DNA from: Ileibacterium sp.
GTDB taxonomy: Bacteria; Bacillota_I; Bacilli_A; Erysipelotrichales; Erysipelotrichaceae
Direction: 5' to 3'
DNA: 7,551 nt
NCBI GenBank assembly: GCA_021443945.1
Contig: JABUSF010000003.1
Location: forward strand, 21,361 to 28,911
Positions 1 to 4,850 of this stretch are shown here, piece after piece. The position numbers and the translations under genes are program-made. The stretch's first letter is position 1. Each line of letters starts with the position of its first letter. The notes under the pieces were generated by a model, which was not told where the DNA came from, made no database searches, and saw only the letters and a list, made by a program, of their open reading frames with translations.

Positions 1-1020
1 AAAAACTGCAAGAAAAAAGTCTTTGCTCTTTGTGCTTTTGCCGGGGCGGCTTTGCTGTTCTGCTTCTGGATTCCAAAAACCTGGCTTGCCTTTCTGGCTC
101 TGTTTGTACTGGCCAAAATCGCCTTCTCGGTTTCCCTGGTGGTTTACGATTCCATGCTGGTGGATGTGACCAGTGAAGAGGAAATGGATATGGTTTCCTC
201 CAAAGGCTATGCCTATGGATATATTGGAAGCTGCATTCCCTTTGTCATTTCCCTGGGCATTATTTTAATGTATGAGAAAATCGGCCTGACGTTCCCAACG
301 GCCATGTTCATTGCTTTTGCCCTAAATGCACTATGGTGGATTGGCTGTACGCTTCCATTAATAAAGGCCTATAAGCAAAAGTACTCCATTGAACCGGAAA
401 CCCATGTGGTGAAGCATACGTTTTCCAGACTGGCTTCCACACTGACAAGCATTTCCAAGCATAAGAAGGCATTTCTGTTTCTGCTGTCCTTTTTCTTCTA
501 TATAGATGGAGTTTATACCATTATTGATATGGCGACGGCTTACGGGACTTCCCTTGGCCTGAACCAGACCAGCCTGCTGCTGGCTTTGCTGATGACGCAG
601 ATCATTGCCTTTCCTGCCGCCATCGGTTTTGGAATCCTGTCCAAGAAGTATTCCGCCGGCACGCTGATCAAAGCTGGCATTCTGGCGTATCTGTGCATTG
701 CGGTTTACGCTCTGTTTCTGGTGAATACCACTCAGTTCTGGATTCTTGCAGCGGCCGTCGGACTCTTCCAGGGAGGCATTCAGGCTCTTTCCAGATCCTA
801 CTTTGCCAAGCTGATTCCTGAGAATTCATCTGGAGAATACTTTGGGATTTTCGACATTTGCGGCAAGGGGGCCAGCTTCCTCGGCACGATGATCATCGGA
901 GTGGTCACCCAGGTTACAGGGATGCAGAATCTGGCTGTAGGCTGCCTGGCTGTCCTGTTTCTGATCGGCCTTTTCCTCTTTTCCAAAGTGGAAAAAATGC
1001 CCGATGACGAATTCGAATAA
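1..1020 (+). CDS. MFS transporter, Atg22/UMF1-like, 3' portion (5' end outside window)
   Basis: The reading frame is open from base 1 to a TAA at 1018-1020, giving 339 visible residues; the true start lies upstream. A TTG at 52 is not needed as a start, because the frame continues before it. The protein is very hydrophobic, with about ten membrane segments visible, so roughly the first two helices of a 12-helix MFS fold are missing. Family-like motifs are visible: DVTSEEEMDMVSSKGYAYGY (residues 55-74), matching the 'P-x-x-x-R-x-x-x-S-S-x-G-x-A-x-G-Y' cytoplasmic loop of UMF1/Atg22-like transporters, then GGIQALSRSYFAKLIP (258-273) and EYFGIFDICGKGASFLG (279-295). Eukaryotic Atg22 is linked to vacuolar amino-acid efflux; bacterial members are mostly uncharacterised, so the substrate here is unknown. 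The C-terminus is short and acidic (KMPDDEFE). A terminator 35 bases downstream separates it from the next gene. Family assignment is firm and function is not. Confidence 0.9.
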   Translation, partial: KNCKKKVFALCAFAGAALLFCFWIPKTWLAFLALFVLAKIAFSVSLVVYDSMLVDVTSEEEMDMVSSKGYAYGYIGSCIPFVISLGIILMYEKIGLTFPTAMFIAFALNALWWIGCTLPLIKAYKQKYSIEPETHVVKHTFSRLASTLTSISKHKKAFLFLLSFFFYIDGVYTIIDMATAYGTSLGLNQTSLLLALLMTQIIAFPAAIGFGILSKKYSAGTLIKAGILAYLCIAVYALFLVNTTQFWILAAAVGLFQGGIQALSRSYFAKLIPENSSGEYFGIFDICGKGASFLGTMIIGVVTQVTGMQNLAVGCLAVLFLIGLFLFSKVEKMPDDEFE

Positions 1021-1054
1021 AAACAGGAAAACCATATTAATTTTCGCTAAAGAT

Positions 1055-1080
1055 GCGCGGTTTATCACCGCGTTTTTTGT
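1055..1080 (+). terminator. Rho-independent terminator of the MFS transporter gene
   Basis: A perfect 6-bp GC-rich stem, CGCGGT (1056-1061) with ACCGCG (1067-1072), closes a 5-base loop (TTATC). A G-T pair can extend it by one (1055/1073). Six Ts follow directly (1073-1078). It lies 35 bases after the transporter stop codon and upstream of the next gene, so the two plus-strand genes probably have separate transcripts. Confidence 0.87.
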
Positions 1081-1088
1081 TTGAGGTT

Positions 1089-1094
1089 TATACT
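1089..1094 (+). promoter_or_regulatory. Candidate -10 box for the Ig-like protein gene
   Basis: TATACT matches the sigma-70/sigma-A -10 consensus at five of six positions. It sits just after the terminator and about 30 bases before the ATG at 1125, leaving a short leader that contains the AAGGGG ribosome binding site (1111-1116). No convincing -35 box lies 16-18 bases upstream, where the terminator arm is, so the call rests on position and the -10 match only. Confidence 0.35.
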
Positions 1095-1124
1095 GAATTT
1101 GCAATTCAATAAGGGGAAAATCAA

Positions 1125-1943
1125 ATGAATTCGATGAAGGGGAAACTGCGGCTGCGGACAGGCCGGGCGGCTGCAGTGGCAGCCGGTGTGTCTGCCGTTT
1201 TTTTTGTTGGATGGGTGGTCTACCGAACCATCAATCCAATCCGGTTTAAGAGCATGCACCCGAAAGTGGAACTGTCCGGAGACTACGATCCAAGAGACAA
1301 CATTCAGTATGTGTTTGGCGGCGACAAGAACGAAGTGCAGATCTTCGGAACGGTCAACACACTGCTGTGCGGCGAGTATGAAATCGACTATATTTATCAA
1401 TCCAAGACCTATCCTGTCACCGTGACGGTGGTGGACACCAAAGGGCCGGAACTGGTGCTCAAGGATGTCAGTGCCGGACGCAGCGAGGAAGTGGACGCAG
1501 AATCCTTTGTTGTTTCCTGCAGCGATCCAAGCAGAGTATCTATTTCTATTACTAATCCATCCGTATTAGATAGCAAAGCGGATTCTGTGAATGTTGAAAT
1601 TACAGCAATGGATGAATACGGGAACAAAACCGTGAAAACAGCCAAGCTGACACGAACCCTGAGCCCAAAAGCACCTCAAGCCGGACCGGTTCTGCAGGAA
1701 AGAACCGTCCAGGCAGGCAGTCCCTTTGAGCCTTTGGATCTGAGCACTCTGGACGCTTTTAAAGAGTACGAATCCTTCCAGTGCGATTCCTCGCAGGTGG
1801 ATGCGAATACCCCTGGAACGTACACGGCTGTCTATACCATGACGGACAGCCGAGGCCAAACTTTTCAAAGTACCGAAACCATTGTGGTGCAGGATTCTGC
1901 ACAAGCTGTTCCGGAAGAAGCCGAACCTTCTCAAGAGGAATAA
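1125..1943 (+). CDS. Membrane-anchored protein with three bacterial Ig-like domains
   Basis: This 272-residue protein has a basic N-terminus (MNSMKGKLRLRTGR), one membrane segment at about residues 16-33 without an obvious signal peptidase site, and an extracytoplasmic remainder, so it is probably a type II signal-anchored surface protein. Three beta-rich modules follow, at about 45-105, 106-178 and 185-257. They show endings typical of HYR/DUF5011-like bacterial Ig folds: GEYEIDYIYQSKTYPVTVTV, VNVEITAMDEYGNKTV and GTYTAVYTMTDSRGQ, with the linker VVDTKGPEL at a module boundary. The tail is acidic (PEEAEPSQEE). Three cysteines (82, 132, 220) fall about one per module. ATG 1125 was chosen because AAGGGG (1111-1116) lies eight bases upstream; ATG 1134 in the same frame is less well placed. 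Such modules usually mediate binding or act as spacers. No catalytic motif or sorting signal is visible, and I do not recognise a specific function. Confidence 0.85.
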   Translation: MNSMKGKLRLRTGRAAAVAAGVSAVFFVGWVVYRTINPIRFKSMHPKVELSGDYDPRDNIQYVFGGDKNEVQIFGTVNTLLCGEYEIDYIYQSKTYPVTVTVVDTKGPELVLKDVSAGRSEEVDAESFVVSCSDPSRVSISITNPSVLDSKADSVNVEITAMDEYGNKTVKTAKLTRTLSPKAPQAGPVLQERTVQAGSPFEPLDLSTLDAFKEYESFQCDSSQVDANTPGTYTAVYTMTDSRGQTFQSTETIVVQDSAQAVPEEAEPSQEE

Positions 1944-1961
1944 AATCAACCCTGCCATGTC

Positions 1962-2000
1962 AGAAAAGCCGGAGTTTTCCCCCGGCTTTTCTTTAGTTTT
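1962..2000 (+). terminator. Intrinsic terminator of the Ig-like protein gene (hairpin 1 of 3)
   Basis: A perfect 11-bp stem pairs AGAAAAGCCGG (1962-1972) with CCGGCTTTTCT (1982-1992) around a 9-base loop. T-rich sequence follows in the plus direction: the TTTT within the 3' arm, then CTTTAGTTTT to base 2000. It begins 19 bases after the stop codon at 1943. The last two bases of the stem are also the first two of the next hairpin. Confidence 0.85.
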
Positions 2001-2025
2001 CCCCATTGAATGGGGAAAACTAAAG
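1991..2025. terminator. Central palindrome of the bidirectional terminator (hairpin 2 of 3)
   Basis: A perfect 15-bp inverted repeat, CTTTAGTTTTCCCCA (1991-2005) with TGGGGAAAACTAAAG (2011-2025), closes a 5-base loop (TTGAA). It can fold on either strand. Because it is a palindrome, each strand presents the T-rich CTTTAGTTTT immediately after the flanking hairpin. It shares two bases with hairpin 1 and three with hairpin 3, so the three stems compete at their edges. Confidence 0.8.
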
Positions 2026-2053
2026 GGGATTTCCCCCTCTGGAAAATCCCCTT
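2023..2053 (-). terminator. Intrinsic terminator of the degV operon (hairpin 3 of 3)
   Basis: AAGGGGATTTCC (2023-2034) pairs with GGAAAATCCCCTT (2041-2053), 12 bp with one bulged A, around a 6-base loop (CCCTCT). Read on the minus strand it lies 30 bases after the end of the downstream degV gene (2084) and is followed by CTTTAGTTTT supplied by the central palindrome. It fits an intrinsic terminator for the minus-strand operon, and is also a third hairpin for plus-strand transcripts. Confidence 0.75.
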
Positions 2054-2083
2054 GTTTTACATATACAATTTTAATTTCTCTCT

Positions 2084-2956
2084 TTAGCGGTAACTTAAGA
2101 CTTCTTTATTCAAAGGGTTGAATACCTGCACCGCCAGACATCCAATTCCTGTATGGATTCCTACCGCACTGACCAAATCAATAATCCGGACAGAAACTCC
2201 GTCAAAAGCTTCAGAAATGCGCTGGGCATACTCTTTGGCTGGCTCTGGTGCGGCGACATGAGCCACTGTAAAATCGTAATCTTTGGTCACACCGATTTCC
2301 TTCATTCGGTCGATGACACGGCTTTGAGCTTTGGTCATGGTTCTGACTTTATCAAGAACATCCACACGGCCGTCTGTTTCGATGTTGTCGTGGAGGATCG
2401 GTTTGATTTTCAGAAGACCTCCCAGAGCAGCTGCCATGGGGGTCAGCCTTCCGCCGCGTTTCATATGATGCAAATCATCCACCAAAAGAATGGTATCGCA
2501 GCTGGCAGCCATCTTTTCCAGTTCTTCCAGAATCTCTTCGGGAGAGCTTCCCTGCTCATACATGGCTTTTGCCCTCAGAATGCATTCAGACTGAATCACA
2601 GCTGTGGAATAGCAGTCAAAGCCGTAGAAGGTCAGACCGACCTGCATGGCAGCCGATTCCATGGCATCCAGAGTCCCGGAAAGTCCTTTGCAGATGGGGA
2701 CACAGAACACCCCGTCATAACCTTCTTCTTTCAAGTGTTCAAACAGCTCCAGAATTTTTCCCAGAGCCGGCATGGAGGTCTTCATGATCTCCTTGTTTTT
2801 CATGCGCTCAATCACCTGTTTTTGAGTAATTGTTTCATTTTCTTCAAATGTTTCGGTTTCACCAGTGATCTGCAGCGGAAGAGAGTAAATGCCTTTTTCC
2901 TTCCAGTACTGCATATCAAAACCGGTTCCGCTGTCCGTTACAAATGCTAGTTTCAT
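2084..2956 (-). CDS. DegV family (FakB-like) fatty-acid-binding protein, downstream copy
   Basis: This 290-residue protein is normal length for the family. DegV/FakB proteins hold a fatty acid in a buried pocket and present its carboxylate to the kinase FakA, feeding phospholipid synthesis from exogenous or recycled acyl chains; they are cytoplasmic. Visible landmarks are the N-terminal TDSGTG (7-12), KTSMPA (59-64) with Thr60/Ser61, GLSGT (91-95) with Ser93, GGRLTPMAAALGGLLKIKP (168-186) with Arg170, KVRT with Arg205, and GIHTGIG (266-272) with His268. These correspond to the carboxylate-contacting Thr, Ser, Arg and His of characterised FakB proteins. Departures are Met for Gln in the usual TSQP and TGIG where TGPG is common. 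The ATG overlaps the upstream paralogue's stop (ATGA, 2953-2956). GGAG (plus-strand CTCC 2964-2967) sits seven bases before the start, so the two genes are probably translationally coupled. Its cognate FakA is not in the window. Family is certain; lipid preference is unknown. Confidence 0.93.
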   Translation of the reverse strand: MKLAFVTDSGTGFDMQYWKEKGIYSLPLQITGETETFEENETITQKQVIERMKNKEIMKTSMPALGKILELFEHLKEEGYDGVFCVPICKGLSGTLDAMESAAMQVGLTFYGFDCYSTAVIQSECILRAKAMYEQGSSPEEILEELEKMAASCDTILLVDDLHHMKRGGRLTPMAAALGGLLKIKPILHDNIETDGRVDVLDKVRTMTKAQSRVIDRMKEIGVTKDYDFTVAHVAAPEPAKEYAQRISEAFDGVSVRIIDLVSAVGIHTGIGCLAVQVFNPLNKEVLSYR

Positions 2957-3822
2957 AGTTCAACTCCATCAATCTTTGGTACGTACTGTATGCCAAGGGA
3001 TCCAAGGCCGGTATGTACAGCAATTACAGCATACAAAGGATCGATGTGAATGGAAACTGTTTCCGGCAGAGTTTCCTGAACAGCTGCCACAGCAGCCTCC
3101 ACTCCCTGATCGCAGCGGCAGCTGGTAATCAGGATTTCATATTCCCGGTTTGGATCCATATCTTCTTTGATCTGTTCCACTGCCTTTTTGACCGCTTTGG
3201 AAAAAGTTCTGACTTTCTGGTATACATCTACTTTTCCCTGAGTTTTCGGAGAAACTTCCAGAACCGGTTTAATTTTCAGCATGCCGCCAAGTTTGGCAGC
3301 CATAGGAGTCAGCCGTCCGCCGGCTGCAAGATGGTCCAGATCATCCGGAATCAGATATCCGGCAGAATGGTCAGCAGCATCCTGGAGCACTGCAATGATT
3401 TCTTCCGGCTCTTTTCCTTCTTCCAGCATTTTTGCAGCGGCCAGAGCCAGATATTTCTGCACAAACAGAGTGGTGCAGATATCCAGGGTATGAACCTTCA
3501 TGCCCAGGCGTTTTGCCGTGGCCTGCAGAGTGGCATTTGTGCCGGAAAGACCGGTAGACAAATTCACCAGAATCAGATCGGTCACCCCATCCTTCTGCAG
3601 AGATTCGAAAAGGTCTTCCTGCATCAGCAAAGGAGGCTGGGAGGTTGTCGGCATTTTGCCTTCTTCCATATACTGGTACAGTTCTTCAGGATCCAGATTA
3701 TATCCGTCTAAAAACAGTTCACCGTCTACAGTAATCTGCAGGGGCAGAAATCCAATGTTGTGGTCATTGGCCTCTTTCAATGTCAGTCCGCTTCCGGAGT
3801 CTGTAATCACTTTTGCTTTCAT
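2953..3822 (-). CDS. DegV family (FakB-like) fatty-acid-binding protein, upstream copy
   Basis: This 289-residue paralogue is the first gene of the minus-strand pair. It carries TDSGSG (7-12), TTSQPP (59-64) with Thr60-Ser61, GLSGT (91-95) with Ser93, DDLDHLAAGGRLTPMAAKLG (160-179) with Arg170, LKIKPVL, KVRT with Arg205, and AVHTGLGSLG (268-277) with His270. All expected head-group contacts are therefore present. Motif numbering matches the downstream copy almost residue for residue, while the helical regions around 98-150 and 206-260 differ strongly. This suggests an old duplication with possible divergence in acyl-chain preference, as in bacteria that keep separate saturated- and unsaturated-specific FakBs. 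A purine-rich AGGAAGGAAA (minus strand, about 3846-3837) precedes the ATG, but the 14-base gap to the ATG is longer than usual. Transcription probably starts in the AT-rich region above 3850 and ends in the hairpin cluster near 2053-2000. Confidence 0.93.
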   Translation of the reverse strand: MKAKVITDSGSGLTLKEANDHNIGFLPLQITVDGELFLDGYNLDPEELYQYMEEGKMPTTSQPPLLMQEDLFESLQKDGVTDLILVNLSTGLSGTNATLQATAKRLGMKVHTLDICTTLFVQKYLALAAAKMLEEGKEPEEIIAVLQDAADHSAGYLIPDDLDHLAAGGRLTPMAAKLGGMLKIKPVLEVSPKTQGKVDVYQKVRTFSKAVKKAVEQIKEDMDPNREYEILITSCRCDQGVEAAVAAVQETLPETVSIHIDPLYAVIAVHTGLGSLGIQYVPKIDGVEL

Positions 3823-3851
3823 ATATTTAAATAAATTTCCTTCCTATTTTT

Positions 3852-3883
3852 TTATTAATAATCAGTATCGGTGATTAAAATCA
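3852..3883. promoter_or_regulatory. Operator-like palindromes upstream of the degV pair
   Basis: TTATTAATAA (3852-3861) is a perfect 10-bp palindrome. It is followed by AATCA (3860-3864), TGATT (3872-3876) and AATCA (3879-3883), so TGATT can pair with the AATCA on either side; TGATTAAAATCA (3872-3883) is itself palindromic. They lie 30-61 bases upstream of the degV start, where a promoter and operator are expected. AT-rich sequence makes short palindromes common, so this is only suggestive. No match to a FapR or FabT site is claimed. Confidence 0.25.
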
Positions 3884-4106
3884 TGTTATCATTGCATATT
3901 TTTGCAGTCGAACGCTCTGCCGGACAGATTGGCGAAAGCCTTTTACATCCCCATCAATCGGATGTATTTTCCGTTCAAGCGCCCCGAAAGTATAAGGAAG
4001 AACGTCCGCACAATTTTGGCCTGAGCATGTGTTTCTTTTTAGACGGGCTGTTTGTCAAACTTTCTGGGAATATTGACGGACAGCCAAGTTTTGAAAGAGG
4101 TTCATT

Positions 4107-4115
4107 TGTTATAAT
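4107..4115 (+). promoter_or_regulatory. Extended -10 promoter of the ABC transporter operon
   Basis: TGTTATAAT is a perfect extended -10 element (TG, one base, TATAAT at 4110-4115). Transcription would start near 4122, giving a leader of about 27 bases with AAAGGA (4134-4139) nine bases before the ATG at 4149. The -35 region at a 17-base spacing reads AGTTTT (4087-4092), a poor match, which is tolerated in extended -10 promoters. Confidence 0.65.
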
Positions 4116-4148
4116 TTGTGGTGTACTTCAACGAAAGGAAAGATCTAA

Positions 4149-4850
4149 ATGAGTTTCATTTCATTTAAGGATGTCCGCAAAGTGTACAGCATGGGAGAGG
4201 TTTCCATAACCGCTCTGGATGGGGTGGACTTTGAAATAAATGAAGGCGAATTTGTGATTATTGCCGGCGCATCAGGCGCCGGAAAATCCACAATTCTCAA
4301 CCTGTTGGGAGGAATGGACACAGTCAGCAGCGGAGAAATTCTGGTGGATGGAAAAGAGATCAGCAGCTATTCAGACAGACAGCTGACCCAATACCGCCGG
4401 GATGACGTTGGATTTGTGTTTCAGTTTTACAACCTGATTCAAAACCTGACCTTAAAGGAAAATGTGGAGCTGGCCACTCAAATCAGCAGCGATCCCCTGG
4501 ACATTGACCAGGTCATCGCCGCCGTTGGACTGACCGACCGCACCTCCAATTTTCCAAGTCAGCTGTCCGGAGGAGAACAGCAGCGGGTGGCCATTGCAAG
4601 AGCTGTGGCCAAAAACCCGAAGCTGCTTCTGTGCGACGAGCCTACGGGAGCTCTGGACTACAAGACAGGCAAACAGGTGCTGAAGGTTCTTCAGGACATC
4701 TGCCGAAAAGAAAAAACAACTGTCATTGTGATTACTCACAACCTGGCGCTTACCCCTATGGGAGATAAGGTCATCAAGGTGCGCAACGGCAAAATTGAAA
4801 GCATTGCCGTCAATGAGAACCCAATGGATGTAGATCGGATCGAATACTGA
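4149..4850 (+). CDS. ABC transporter ATP-binding protein, MacB/LolD/FtsE type
   Basis: This 233-residue cytoplasmic ATPase is full length for the class and has every ABC element: Walker A GASGAGKST (40-48), Q-loop Gln92 in FVFQFYNL, signature LSGGEQQR (139-146), Walker B LLLCDEPTGALD (159-170) with catalytic Glu164, and H-loop His197 in VIVITHN. The N-terminal pattern (VRKVYSMGEVSITALDGVDF) and the tail (KVIKVRNGKIES) are typical of ATPases that pair with FtsX-like permeases. These power export, lipoprotein or peptide handling, or signal transmission across the membrane. ATG 4149 is supported by AAAGGA nine bases upstream and by alignment of the first beta-strand. Its TGA shares one base with the permease ATG (TGATG, 4848-4852), so the two products are probably translationally coupled and form one complex. 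Substrate cannot be read from the ATPase. Confidence 0.96.
   Translation: MSFISFKDVRKVYSMGEVSITALDGVDFEINEGEFVIIAGASGAGKSTILNLLGGMDTVSSGEILVDGKEISSYSDRQLTQYRRDDVGFVFQFYNLIQNLTLKENVELATQISSDPLDIDQVIAAVGLTDRTSNFPSQLSGGEQQRVAIARAVAKNPKLLLCDEPTGALDYKTGKQVLKVLQDICRKEKTTVIVITHNLALTPMGDKVIKVRNGKIESIAVNENPMDVDRIEY

Larger units (their letters stand above)
3823..4148. other. Divergent intergenic region between degV and ABC transporter operons
   Basis: These 326 bases separate divergent start codons. The degV-proximal 3840-3900 is very AT-rich with short palindromes. The middle holds a weak hairpin, TACATCC (3944-3950) with GGATGTA (3960-3966), followed by TTTT. The ABC-proximal end carries an extended -10 promoter. 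One plus-strand frame is open from GTG 3871 to TGA 4152 (93 codons) and overlaps the ATPase start as ATGA, but its product resembles no family I know, no convincing ribosome binding site precedes it, and the best promoter lies inside its 3' end. A second plus frame (about 3908-4022, ending MYFPFKRPESIRKNVRTILA) and a minus frame also look mildly protein-like, which is compatible with a decayed gene. I annotate no gene here. Confidence 0.6.

Noticed and set aside
52..54. TTG as a start codon for the MFS transporter
   Set aside because: The frame continues upstream to base 1, and starting here would remove part of a membrane helix and leave too few helices for the family.
2153..2950. A 265-codon plus-strand frame antisense to nearly the whole downstream degV gene
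   Set aside because: The minus strand encodes a full DegV protein with all family motifs. The antisense product is rich in His, Phe and Cys with no recognisable domain, as expected of a shadow frame in a codon-biased gene.
3013..3711. A 232-codon plus-strand frame antisense to the upstream degV gene
   Set aside because: It has the same explanation as the first antisense frame: open only because codon bias on the coding strand avoids the triplets that would be stops opposite.
3944..3966. Hairpin TACATCC...GGATGTA followed by TTTT, considered as a terminator
   Set aside because: The stem is short and AT-leaning with a 9-base loop and only four Ts, and no gene ends just upstream of it.
3871..4152. 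A 93-codon frame from GTG overlapping the ATPase start by ATGA
   Set aside because: No family resemblance, no clear ribosome binding site, and it contains the likely promoter of the ABC operon. Kept as a finding, not annotated as a gene.
4264..4282. A GC-rich 7-bp hairpin (CCGGCGC with GCGCCGG, loop ATCAG)
   Set aside because: It falls exactly on the Walker A Ala-Gly codons and is followed by AAAATCC rather than a T tract, so it is explained by coding sequence.
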